64,000 bases of DNA from Agrostemma githago. Lineage: Eukaryota > Streptophyta > Magnoliopsida > Caryophyllales > Caryophyllaceae. Below the pieces are notes generated by a model. It was not told the origin of the DNA, ran no database searches, and saw nothing but the letters and a program-made list of their open reading frames with translations. Positions within the stretch are counted from its first letter, which is position 1. Each line of letters starts with the position of its first letter. The stretch spans positions 49,924,898 through 49,988,897 of the forward strand of contig OY288250.1 of assembly GCA_958450325.1 (NCBI GenBank). Direction: 5' to 3'. Below are positions 42,068 through 53,896 of the stretch, one piece after another. The position numbers and the translations under genes were made by a program.

Positions 42068-44946
42068 TGTAACACCCCTAATTTTTATAAATTAAATTTG
42101 TATTCATATTTTTATTTTGTTTGCGATTTAACTCGTAACCATTTTAATTCTTCTCAGAATTACTTTTAATTCATCTTGAATTCCTAAAATCTTTATTTTA
42201 GCTCGAATTCCTATTTTCAACTCGAAACTCGTTAAAATATTTTATTATCTTCTTGAGAAATCATTTTATTAAACTTTCGTTGAATAATCATTATTTTGTT
42301 TTCGTGAAATCAATTTAATTCATTTTCGTTGGAAACTATTTATTCGTCGAGAAACTCAATTTTTTTACAAACAATTATTTTCAATCGAGATTGACCCATT
42401 TGATTTCTCGAGTCAACTAATTATTTTTATCAACTTCGAACCTGACCCAAATAATGTAATTTTACGACAAAATAATATTTTTAGCTCATTTCGCAGTTTA
42501 GACTTAATCTTTTTCTAATGCGATTTTTGACCTGATTTCTTCTTGTACCTGTATTTTATTTTATAATACTTTTTTTTCGATTGACTTTAAGAATTATTTA
42601 ATCCGTATTATAAAATTTTATGAGCTGACAGTTTTTCCAAAGACGTCTACGTTAATCCAATCGATCTTATCATCTTATATAATCTTTCTCATAATCTTAT
42701 CGCATTGATTCGTTTCGTCTATCCTTACTGTATTAGAAGTATGACTCTATTTTCTTATCTTTTAGTATCCTAATTTCTATTATATTCTCTTATATTAGCC
42801 TATTTTATACTCAATACAATTCCTTTTCTTTTTATCCATCATCACGTTAAACTCCTCCAGATCTGCTGATCTGCCTGATCGGTTTTTCATCTTATTCTTC
42901 TTCTCCTTCGTTCATTCTAATCCGAGGGTAATTTATTTACTCTTATTCTCCATCTCGTTTCCCTCTTTCTATTCCCTTCTTATGTGGTTCTAATACCATA
43001 TGTTTTAATTTTTCGTAGGCTATCGTGCTAGATCCGATGAAGACGGTTATTTTATTAATTCGGATCTCAATGAAGGTAACACATGATGGCATGACTCGGT
43101 ATTGCATGATATATATGTTGTAGTTGCTTGTAGTATCGTTTTAAATCGAATTCTTATACTAGTAAACGTGTTTGAACTATATTATGATAATATGTTTCGA
43201 AACTTCTAAAATTATTATAAGGCCGAGACTAAAACCTATAAATAAGAATTAATTTCTTAATTTTCGTGATTTTTAATATGAATTATCAAATTGAAAGTTT
43301 TAATATTTTTTTACGAGGTCACAGCATGTTTCAGAATCGATTAACGTTTTTGTACGATTTATTACCCATGTTTACAGATCTTATTTTCAAAAAGCTTGCA
43401 AAGAGACTACTGTTTATTTTAAGTATATTATACGTCGGTTAAATTTCGTAAATTAATTCGAAGTAGTTTTGTCACAATAAATCGTTTATGAAACTGAGAC
43501 AGATTAGTCCGCGAATCTGTTAGTTGTTGTAAAACCTAATTTAAAACCTTTGATAAACTTCGAATTTAATTTGGGTAATTTACCTACATAAATTATAAAT
43601 AGTCTAGTTAATGTTTCTAATTGGATTTGTTTTAAAATAAAATTTTAAACATGTTTTATTAAAGAAATACTATCGGGTGTCGGATTATGACAATTTATAA
43701 ACCTACGAATAAAGACCCCTGTTAAGTTAAGAATTTCGATTTTCTCCAGAAACAAAAGTTGTAGTTAAGCCTTTAAAGTTTTCAACCTCACTAATGTTAC
43801 GTCGTTTTGATTTCTAATGATTTAATTATGGATTTTATAGTGAGACAGTGCAAATCTGAAAAATCTGTAAATTTACAATTTATTACTTTTAATTACTTAA
43901 ACTCCAACCTTTTGAGAAATAATTATGATTTTTACTTTCTTTGACTCTTAATCATTAATTATACATTTATCTAATAAATATAATGTTTATGTCTCAAGGC
44001 CTAATATTAAATATTTTGTATAACTCATACGTTAAACGATTTCTAATTATAATAACACCTATTTTCGGAAAGTTACTATTTGAAGAAAGTTTCTATCTTT
44101 GGAAGGTTACTATTTTGGGAATGTTTAAGATATCTTCGGATAAAATACTTATAATGGTTTGAATGTGGAATATTGTTGGAAATGAGAATGTACAGTATAT
44201 AAGTCTAGGATATATGGTGTTGCCATCAGCTATATGGTCAGTGTATTTGCGTCAGGGATACATTGATTGTCGAACTGGGTATCGTTTATGCTCAGGAGTC
44301 ACGCGCATGTACTTAGGCTAGGACCTCGCTGAACGCAGTCCTATTATAGTTTGAGTTGTCTGGTAAGAGGGCTTAGGAGTCGCTTCGTGGGCACTGAGTT
44401 CCTTAACCAGTAAGGCTTAGGGGTCGCTTCGTGGGCACTAAGTTACACTTCGGTGTTGTTTTGACATATCTCTAGTAGTAAAAGCTGTACTTATCATCGG
44501 TTTTATATTCCATTATTCGTGTTGACGCCGTCAGGCTGCTGAATTGTTTTTTGGCTTTGAATCTATTTTGACATATATAATGTTTTGAGTTTTAATCTAT
44601 TTTCGTATATTATGCTTCTATTGCTTATATATTATGTAATATGGTTGGGAGAACTGCCTGAGTTGCTCCCCACTGAATTGTGGCTGTTATGTTTATAACA
44701 TGACAGGTATTCTTTGTTCCGGGGTTTGGTGTGCGCTAGCGAGTGGCATGGATCCTACTCTGCTTTAATCATGTTTATTTATGGATTGTTAAACCCATTT
44801 GAAGGATTTTTAATTTTTAGCCCTTTTTTAAAAGTGACATTTGTATTGACTGACCGTTCTTTCTGTAAAATATAGACAGTGTGTTTTAATCCCAAATCTA
44901 CAGTGTTTCCGCCACTGTATTGCGTTAGAATTTATAGGGGATTACA
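42068..44946 (+). repeat. 5' LTR of element E
   Basis: 2879 bp, AT-rich, TG...CA, no coding capacity. Contains a short direct repeat AGTCGCTTCGTGGGCACT (near 44380 and 44412) also present in the 3' LTR. Confidence 0.92.
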
Positions 44947-44948
44947 AG

Positions 44949-44960
44949 TGGTATCAGAGC
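44949..44960 (+). other. Primer binding site of element E (initiator-Met type)
   Basis: TGGTATCAGAGC, two bases after the LTR end. Confidence 0.88.
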
Positions 44961-45540
44961 ATCGTTGCTCCCGACGCTCACACCTGATTTTAGGAAAAAT
45001 ACTCGTAAATGATTTGAACATTAATAAAATATTAGTGAGAGATGGGTAGAAACCAATTAAGGACTCGATTGTTAGGTTACATGTTCTTGTAACTCAATGA
45101 ATAGCATTGAATGTTTGGTTCATTTGTCCAAGAAGAAGATGAGTGGACAAGATGCTTACGTGATGCTGCTCCAGATCGGGACAAGACCTACTTAGCACTT
45201 CTAAGACCTGATGACTCGAGTGGACGACTTGGTGCTACAAGGAAAATATAATGGTGACTTTCCAGCCCAGATTCAGTTTGCTCAAGCTACAGGCCAGATG
45301 ATCAAGAGTAGATTTCAGTTCCATGATGGTGCAGTAGACTCCGATGTGATTTCACTTTGGACCCAGATGCGACTTCATTTTAGATTGGACCCAGATGGAT
45401 CGACCCAAGAAGACTAGTGTGCTCGTTTCTCTACAAGAAGCTGAAGTGGTCCAACGAGTTCCCTTGTGAACTCTGGAGATACGAAAACTCTTCTCTGTTC
45501 TAAGACCTTAATAGTCTAGGATCCTTGTTCTATGCTCCAG

Positions 45541-45549
45541 CTTCTTCTT

Positions 45550-45579
<30 letters not shown>
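45541..45579 (+). repeat. (CTT)13 microsatellite
   Basis: Thirteen uninterrupted CTT triplets within element E's internal region. Confidence 0.95.
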
Positions 45580-45580
<1 letters not shown>

Positions 45581-46134
45581 TCCTTCTTCTCCTTACGGAT
45601 GTTGTTGTGTTGCTGTATCGCTACGACCTGATGCTGTTCGGCTCTCTGTTGTCACGTGTTGTTATTCCTAATGTCCGTGTGCTGCCACTGCTCTCCCTGT
45701 CAGTTTTTCTCTTTTTCTTCCAATCCTCATATAAATGGTCATCTTCAATCTCGTGGTGAATCCTTGTTTATTCTCCCATTTTGCCCTCCATTCTGTTGAG
45801 ATTCTTTGGTTATACTCCTTTTAAGTGAATCCCGCGAAAAATTAAAGATGTTTGAGGTTTAGTGAATCTCGTTACCCGTGGTTTGAGGATTTTGAAGTTG
45901 TACCCTATTTTCTAAGCAAGCAAGAACTTCTTGGGGATTGATTTCAATGGTATTAGTTGATTGATGGAATTAGGATTGTACCTTAAGTGGTGAGCTTGGA
46001 TTATAATTACTTGGTAATATAAACTACTAAAGAAGATAAACTTTCGGATAGTAAGATTATATTTTATTTTGATGGATATCTAGTACTGAACTTAGAACCG
46101 AACTATGTGTATCTGGTAATATTACTTTGGGATT

Positions 46135-47712
46135 TGATAAGTGTCGTTTGTAGTGCCTATTTGTAGTGTTTTGGTCCCATTTTCCTTGTGGAATCGCTCC
46201 TTGGGAGCGATTTATGGGCTTCTTATGCTTCCTTTAGTTCGTTTTAGGTTCCCGAGACCGATTTGGAAGAGTTGGAGCGATTCCGACTCCATACATACAC
46301 ATTTTTTAGCCAACAGAGTAAAGGAACGACGCCTCGATGCCTTGGAATCGACCCCGAGACCTTGGGACCCAATACCGAGCCTCCGAGACCCGATCCCGAG
46401 TCCCGAGAATCGATGGGAAGCCCATGAGAAGCAAGGAGGGACCAAAAAGTTTATATTTGACGCCTACAAGACTCATCCCGGACGGGTATGGCCTCATCCC
46501 GTCCGGGATGAAGGAGCAATTGAAGGAGCTGCTGTCTGTGGCTCATCCCGATCGGGACCACCTCATCCCGATCGGGACCAACTCATCCCGACCGGGATGA
46601 GCCCAGTTCAGCCCCGCATTGTTTCCTTCCTTCTCCTTTTCATTTGTAACCCTATATATACCCCCCTCTTGTATTAAGACACCATCTTATCTTATCTTAT
46701 GTTATCTTATGTTAGATCCTTAAAACCCTAGACTACTTTAGGTTAGATTAGATTAGATTAGTGTAGATTACTCGGTAATTAGTTATTAATCTTAGATTAG
46801 TACTTGTATTAAGGGAATTCTTCAAGATCTTCACCAAGCTTGACAACCTTGGATGTTTGTTTTGGGTTTTCTTCATTAATGCAAGTTTTGTTCTTTCTTC
46901 TTCACTAGAATGGTATACTCCTCTTCCTTTTTCTCTTAATCTTTAGTTATGTTATTCAAGTTTCAATCTTTGATGGTAGTTAATAGTTTTCACTAGTTTG
47001 TTTATGTTTGTTTTGTTTCTTTATGATGATTCCTCTTGTTAGTGTTAGTTGTAGTTTGATTATGTTAGAGTAGTGTTCTTGCTAGGGTTAGTAAGGTGAT
47101 TAGGGTGTTAATTGGGTGATTAAGGGTTTGTTAGAGATGTTGGTGGAAGATTTGGGTTTCCTCTTGTTTGATGCACATCACATGTTTGTTGAATTGCTTG
47201 AATGACTAAGTATGTACGAATGCTTGTTTTCTTGCCTTTCTTTCGTGGGTATTAGTTTGTTTGTGGGTTCGGTCCCCTCACTAAGTTGCGAGAGCCCGGT
47301 GAGGACGACCCCTAGGTCGGTCTACGTCGCGAGAGCCCGGATTCGACCTAGGCCTATAGTGCGCTAGAACCCCGTTTGTGTTGTGTATCGCCGAGATGGG
47401 TTCTAGGTGGAACCTCTAGGTGAGTCTAAGTTGCGAGAGCCCGGACCAACCTAGATTACCCTACTACCTCCTTCACTCTAGTTCTCCCTTGACCATTCCA
47501 TTACCCCTTTGACCCCGACCTAATCCTAGCCCGTTCTCTTTTGTTTGCCTTCTCTTTAGTTTAGCTCGTTGACTTAGTCTAGTATTTGGGCCGACCTAGT
47601 CTAGACGCCTCTTACCCTCCCCGTGGATTCGACCCGACTTACCCTATCTACTCTAGTTAGGATTAGCCGGTTATATTATTGACGGTTGGGACGTGACGAA
47701 TCCCTCCCATCA
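46135..47712 (+). repeat. 5' LTR of element D
   Basis: 1578 bp. It lacks about 60 bp present in the 3' LTR (around 53695-53755). U3 palindromes lie at 46474-46598, a TATA box at 46653-46661, and GCGAGAGCCCGG motifs near 47287, 47329 and 47431. Confidence 0.92.
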
Positions 47713-47715
47713 ATT

Positions 47716-47732
47716 TGGCGCCGTTGCCGGGG
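47716..47732 (+). other. Primer binding site of element D (tRNA-Asp type)
   Basis: TGGCGCCGTTGCCGGGG three bases after the LTR end, as in A and B. Confidence 0.88.
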
Positions 47733-47966
47733 ACGGTGCTAGTTTAGACTTAGTTTTCCTATTTGCTTGACTTTGTCTTTGTGTTTGTGTTTTTCTTTTT
47801 CTTTTTGTTACTTTGCTTCTTGTGTGTGTGTGGTTTATTTCTCTCTTGTCTAGTGCCCAAAAAGCACTAGACTTCTCACGTTTGTTCTTAGTCTACAGTT
47901 TGTGCTTAGAGGCGGTGATTATCTTCTTCTTGCAACTCAGAGCCGCTTAAACGGACGGTTGCTAGA

Positions 47967-49301
47967 ATGAGTGGTTTCCAACCGGGTATGGACTACGATT
48001 TTCGAGCAAGCATGGGGTTTGATCTAAACTCCCCACACATGGAAGCCGATATTAGCTACCACTCTTCTTCCATGAACCAAAGCTACGACATGACGTCCCC
48101 CTACCATAATCAAGCTTCTTGGGGTAATCAAGATGGGTATGATCCTCAAGATTATGAAAACGGCTACCAACAAGTGGACGATTATCATTCCTACGATCAT
48201 GGTGGCTATTACTCAAGCTATGATTGTGAACCCACCATGTTCAATCAAGATCCACCTTATGGAAGCCAATACCCCCAAAACCCACCATATTACCCTACAT
48301 CCCAACCACAATATGAACCCTATGACCCACAATACTACCAATCACCACAACCTTGCTACCAACAATATGATGCCTTACCCTTTGGGCATCATCAAGATTA
48401 TCAAGGACCTTTACAAGACCCCAATGACCACCAATCGTCGAACTTGGAGTTTCATCAATCCATGCTTCAAATGCAACAAGAAATGGCCATCCAATTGCAA
48501 AAGAATAAGGAATTCTTGGCCCAAATTCGAAGGGGAAACGAGGCGAGGAATGCTCATTTAAATGCATTAGCGGTTCAAACCGTTATGTCTTTATCCCGAG
48601 CATCACATTTAGATGGAGGGTGCCCACTTGAGAGAGAGGAGCAACCTAATCACGAAGCCGCCGATGTAGTTCCCTTTGAAAGAGAGATTTGCTTTGAAGA
48701 ACCTCAATCGTCTACCCAAAAAGAGACGAATGAGAAGATGACTCTTGGTGAAGGCATCGTTGGTGAGGAATTGGTGAAGGATAGTGAGTTGGATGGGTTG
48801 GTGGAGTTTGTGAGGTTGTTAGGTGAGATTGTTAGCCTCGAGTTGCCCTTGTGCGATAATGTGGATATGCATCAAGAGCCCCTAACTAGTGAACCGAGAG
48901 ATGACTTGGAAGAGATTTAAACCGCCGGTAGAAGTTTCGATTCTCCTCTCCAAGATGATGTGGGGCCGAGTGATGAAGATAAGGAACTACAACTTCAGGC
49001 AAGTGTGGGGGTGTGCAACGAGGAAATGAGGCCAAAACCGCTTTTTGTGCCTTGTTTCTTGGAGATGAAGCTTGCTTGTGATTGAAGGCGATGCCTAGGG
49101 AAGAAGAGATCGGTGAAGCTCGTAGGATGGAGAGATCCCGGAGACTACTTTGAAGATGACGTTGGGTCTTGGGAATCCTACTTCTTCCCTCCTCCTTGGA
49201 GGCCGTGGAGGTCGGTTAAGCTCGAGCGCTTCTTGGGCCTTCACTATGATGTCGGTAGCGCGTTCGACTTGATCCTCCATGCCCTTGAGGGCTACGGTTG
49301 A
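47967..49301 (+). pseudogene. Q/Y/P-rich ORF of element D, unrecognised, two in-frame stops
   Basis: Open from ATG 47967 to a TAA at 48918-48920 (317 codons). The same frame continues through a TGA near 49083 to the TAG/TGA region at 49301. Residues 1-150 are rich in Tyr, Gln, Pro, Asp and Ser (SQYPQNPPYYPTSQPQYEP), a composition typical of disordered, condensate-forming proteins. A helical Gln/Met/Leu segment follows (about 165-200, SMLQMQQEMAIQLQKNKEFL), then an acidic part. The far end (GSAFDLILHALEGYG, about 49256-49300) matches the gag-protease tail of A and B. No zinc knuckle or protease is present. I do not recognise a family; it may be a structural or RNA-binding replacement for Gag, or a captured host segment. 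Confidence 0.7.
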
Positions 49302-49627
49302 AGAATGGAGTCCACCATCCTAGGTTTGACGGAGTTCCTAAAGAACCGTCATGTTGTATATTCCCCTCTCCTCTTCTTTAGAGTACTTGTGCTTGTATTT
49401 GTGTTTTTTTTTTGGAATCTTTTGTTTTTGTGGGATTCTTGTAATTGTTTTGGTATTTTGATGAGCGATGTGAGGGAGCGAATTTGATGAGTACTTTGAG
49501 TTTATTATGATAGGTGAAGTGAAGGTGACTCCTAGAAAGGAGTGGTTGATGATGGAGTTTGGTTTGCGAGCGAGGAAGTCGGTTTTTGAAGCTTTGATAA
49601 GCTTTTGGGCTTGGGGAAGCAAAGAAT

Positions 49628-49820
49628 ACTCATCCCGACCGGGAAGAGGGTTTCCCGGTCGGGAAGGATGAAGAATCCCGACCGGGAAGGTGCCGTCCGA
49701 TCGGGATGATGGTGCAGAAATTTGGACTTACTGGAGTATGTTCCCGACCGGGACGAGAGCTTCCCGATCGGGAAGGGTTCATCAACCCGATCGGGACCAT
49801 CCATCCCGACCGGGATGGTC
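49628..49820. repeat. Eight-site palindrome module (element D 3' region)
   Basis: Eight CCCG(A/G)(C/T)CGGG-type sites, four on each side of a spacer (about 49706-49740), the same arrangement as in A and B. Confidence 0.8.
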
Positions 49821-49977
49821 CCCTTTGACTCCACCCATCCATTATACCCCCTCCTAACCTCCCTACTTCTCCTCACTCCTATCATATGACCCGTACACCT
49901 CAATTTACACACCGAGATCCACATCAAATCCCACTCCCCTCACACCATTACTACCTCTACCATGCGTTTTATCGAGA

Positions 49978-50166
49978 ATGAAGCGGAAAAGCAATGATGA
50001 AGACAAGCAAGCGCCTTTATTGATCTACGAGACGATGGAGCGAGTGAGTTGCTATCCTATTGGTACGGCAACTATCCTTTCTTTTCCGTCTTTTATAGCT
50101 TGTTTTCCTATGTTTACTCCCCTTCCCTTATCATTGATGTCATGGTGGCCTTCGAGGCCTCGGTAG
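49978..50166 (+). CDS. Micro-ORF region of element D
   Basis: A 62-codon frame whose codons 13-25 (PLLIYETMERVSC, 50014-50052) match the 22-codon frames of A and B in the same reading frame. It reads on because the stop after VSY is lost. GTGAGT donor-like site at 50044-50049. Coding status is uncertain. Confidence 0.3.
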   Translation: MKRKSNDEDKQAPLLIYETMERVSCYPIGTATILSFPSFIACFPMFTPLPLSLMSWWPSRPR

Positions 50167-52256
50167 TTGTTGCTCCCGACTCTCGATGATGTGACTACAT
50201 CGAGAGTCATTTCAAAATCCAAATTTTACAAGTTTTTCACTTTCTTTTTGAGGATTTAGTCGGATTTAGGCGGAATCCGGGCTAGGTGACTTGATTACAC
50301 CTAGCCCTCCCCTCCCATTTCCTTTTACTTCCTTCTTTTTATTTTCTTCCCCCTTCCATATCTTTTTCTCGTCTCGGCCCATGGTGACTTGACTACACCC
50401 CGGCCGGACACCTTCTACCTTTTCTTCACTTTATTTATGATTTTTAGCTTTATTTTCGTAGTTTCTTTTTCTTTCTTTTGTCTCTCCGCACCCTACGATC
50501 GAGCATGAGGACATGGCTCGATTTAAGTGTGGGGGAGCGATATTCTATCGTAGTAGTTTTATTTTCATAGTTTTTCGAAAAAACCTTTAAAAATCCTAAA
50601 AATTTGAAAAATTTTCACAAAAATCAAAAAGATTTTCTCTTTTGTGTTTTCATTTTGTGTCTTTGTGTCGTACATTTGTTTTGTGTGCGTGTTTTGCCTC
50701 CCTTTGTTCTTATAGGTTGCTTTATTCGCCAATGACTTTGGAAAGCTCTAAAGACTTCCGGTAGCATCTTATCCCTTTTTCTCTTTTATTCCTTGTGATG
50801 ATTGGAGAAGGTTGTGTTGAGGTGTGCTCGGGTGGAGCTTTGTGCATAATGGTGGATGATTTGGTGGCTTGTATGGAATATAGGGGTGGTGGTTGTTTAG
50901 TCTATGTGTTTTGTTTTGCCGTGTTTTGTTTTTGTTGCTTTTGTTCCTTTTCCTTTTGTTTTCGTCATGTCTTCATTTTGTGTTGTGTTGTGTGTCTTGT
51001 GTGTAAACGGTTTTCAAAAACCCGGATTAGAGGCTAGTGTGTGAGTGTGTACTTTCCCCTTTTAGTAGTATAAATCGAGTCTTGGACTTTACTCTAGTAG
51101 AATGACCCTAAATCAATGAATTCGTTGGTCCTTTACCTTGGTTCCACCTAGCTTACTAGGGATTTACTACGGGGTTTGCATTCTGACCATTATGACCACC
51201 CACGGTGTGAAAAGGCCTTGGTTACCGAGTCTCGTCCCTTAGGTGACCGTGTTTAGGATCGTTTGATTAGTCCAAGTTTTCCCCTTTTTGTGGGTTTGAA
51301 GGGAAGGACGCTCCCCGACTCACCCATTCACCTACCTCCGACACATCTCCACACAATAAAATGCAAATTGTTGATTTCTCTCTTTCTTATTACACATTGA
51401 AATGCCAAAAATGCCAAATCTTGCCAAAAGGGCAAAGAAAAGAAAAAAAAGAAAGAAAAAAATGAAAGAAAGAAAAGAATGAAGAAAAAAAAAGGCACAA
51501 AAGCCAAAAAGAAAATAGAAAAGAAGAAAAAGAAATGGCATGGCAACAAACAAAGCAAAAACGTCGAAAAGAAAGAAAATGCCAAAAGAAACCCGTCTCA
51601 CAAAAAGAAATCCTCAAAAATAAGCCTTTTTCCGACTTTTGCCGTGAAGAGCCTACCAAAGGACCGAGTCCCGAGGAAGGATGATAGCGGCATTAGTCGG
51701 TCATCCCTCATTTTGCATATTTCCACCTTTTTACTTGGACTAGTTAGGCGGTTTTAGACACGGGACGACCCTCTTGGCTCACGCTAAAGGGGGCGGGGTC
51801 TCACTTACCTACAGTGTCGACTAACACCGTGGTTCTTCACTTTTCCACTTCGCCAATCGTCACGTAGTACGTTTTTAGAAAGTTAGGAGGACCTAGGTAA
51901 GTTACCAACGTTTTTATTGCTTGATCGTTATACTATTAGGGTTTAGTTCACCTTAGTTTGTATTGCTAGCTTCGGAACGTTGTCACTTACCTCGAGTCCT
52001 AAACCGGTGTTTCATTCACCGCTTTTTGAGGGAAGCGGTATTTGTTTTCTTTTGGGTGCAACCGATTATGTGTTTGTTTGTGTCCGGTTGCATCCACAGT
52101 TTTGTCGCAAGACCCAACTTGCCTTGCGGAGTGCACCTTTCCTCTAAGTGCACTCGCGTGATTTGAAGGGGCGTAGGGTGCGCTAATACCCACTCGGATA
52201 GTTTAGTAGTAGTATGTGCTTACTCGAGGGCGAGTAAGGGTTAAGTGTGAGGGAGT

Positions 52257-53896
52257 TGATAAGTGTCGTTTGTAGTGCCTATTTGTAGTGTGTTGGTCCC
52301 ATTTTCCTTGTGGAATCGCTCCTTGGGAGCGATTTATGGGCTTCTTATGCTTCCTTTAGTTCGTTTCAGGTTCCCGAGACCGATTTGGAAGAGTTGGAGC
52401 GATTCCGACTCCATACATACACATTTTTGAGCCAACGGAGTAAGGGAACGATGCCTCGATGCCTTGGAATCGACCCCGAGACCTTGGGACCCAATACCGA
52501 GCCTCCGAGACCCGATCCCGAGTCTCGAGAATCGATGGGAAGCCCATGAGAAGCAAGGAGGGACCAAAAAGTTCATATTTGAGGCCTACAAGACTCATCC
52601 CGGATGGGTATGGCCTCATCCCGTCCGGGATGAAGGAGCAATTGAAGGAGCTGCTATCTGTGGCTCATCCCGATCGGGAGCAGTTCATCCCGATCGGGAC
52701 CACCTCATCCCGATCGGGACCAACTCATCCCGACCGGGATGAGCCCAGTTCAGCCCCGCATTGTTTCCTTCCTTCTCTTTTTCATTTGTAACCCTATATA
52801 TACCCCCCTCTTGTATTAAGACACCATCTTATCTTATCTTATGTTATCTTATGTTAGATCCTTAAAACCCTAGACTACTTTAGGTTAGATTAGATTAGAT
52901 TAGTGTAGATTAGTCGGTAATTAGTTATTAATCTTAGATTAGTACTTGTATTAAGGGAATTCTTCAAGATCTTCACCAAGCTTGACAACCTTGGATGTTT
53001 GTTTAGGGTTTTCTTCATTAATGCAAGTTTTGTTCTTTATTCTTCACTATTATGGTATACTCCTCTTCCTTTTTCTCTTAATCTTTAGTTATGTTATTCA
53101 AGTTTCAATCTTTGATGGTAGTTAATAGTTTTCACTAGTTTGTTTATGTTTGTTTTGTTTCTTATGATGATTCCTCTTGTTAGTGTTAGTTGTAGTTTGA
53201 TTATGTTAGAGTAGTGTTCTTGCTAGGGTTAGTAAGGTGATTAGGGTGTTAATTGGGTGATTAAGGGTTTGTTAGAGATGTTGGTGGAAGATTTGGGTTT
53301 CCTCTTGTTTGATGCACATCACATGTTTCTTGAATTGCTTGAATGACTAAGTATATACGAATGCTTGTTTTCTTGCCTTTCTTTCATGGGTATTAGTTTG
53401 TTTGTGGGTTCGGTCCCCTCACTAAGTTGCGAGAGCCCGGTGAGGACGACCCCTAGTTCGGTCTAAGTCGCGAGAGCCCGGATTCGACCTAGGCCTATAG
53501 TGCGCTAGAACCCCGTTTGTGTTGTGTATCGCCGAGATGGGTTCTAGGTGGAACCTCTAGGTGAGTCTAAGTTGCGAGAGCCCGGACCAACCTAGATTAC
53601 CCTACTACCTCCTTCACTCTAGTTCTCCCTTGACCATTCCGTTACCCCTTTGACCCCGACCTAATCCTAGCCCGTTCTCCTTTGTTTTCTTTCTCCTTAG
53701 CCATAGTTTTAGTCTTAGTTTTCTCCCCTCCTTATCATAATAGTTTAGCTCGTTGACTTAGTCTAGTATTTGGGTCGACCTAGTCTAGACGCCTCTTACC
53801 GTCCCCGTGGATTCGACCCGACTTACCCTATCTACCCTAGTTAGGATTAGCCGGTTATATTATTGACGGTTGGGACGTGACGAATCCCTCCCATCA
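52257..53896 (+). repeat. 3' LTR of element D
   Basis: 1640 bp, TGATAAGTGTCG...CCCATCA; nearly identical to the 5' LTR except for the about 60-bp indel and one extra palindrome in U3 (52669-52690). Confidence 0.92.

Larger units (their letters stand above)
49302..52256 (+). other. Noncoding 3' region of element D
   Basis: Collinear with B 15653-18644. It holds the eight-site palindrome module (49628-49820), the conserved micro-ORF segment (50014-50052), internal polypurine tract (50523-50537), acceptor-like TTATAG (50710-50715), purine tract (51410-51640) and terminal polypurine tract (52241-52256, with one A in the G run). A further related GCAAGTGTGGGGGTG lies in the ORF end at about 48996-49010. 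Confidence 0.75.
46135..53896 (+). mobile_element. Element D: Athila-like non-autonomous element with a replaced ORF
   Basis: 7.76 kb with LTRs at 46135-47712 and 52257-53896 and a perfect 5-bp duplication GGATT (46130-46134 and 53897-53901) in element E. It has the tRNA-Asp primer site of A and B and the same 3' region (49302-52256), but no gag capsid, zinc knuckle or protease. In their place is a Q/Y/P-rich frame (47967-49301, two in-frame stops). Short remains of the gag start (47906 onward) and of the gag-protease C-terminal tail (49265-49301) show it derives from an A/B-like ancestor by replacement of the middle. Confidence 0.92.

Noticed and set aside
45211..45417. Possible gag fragment in element E
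   Set aside because: The 68-codon frame shows no capsid or zinc-knuckle signature; too short to call.
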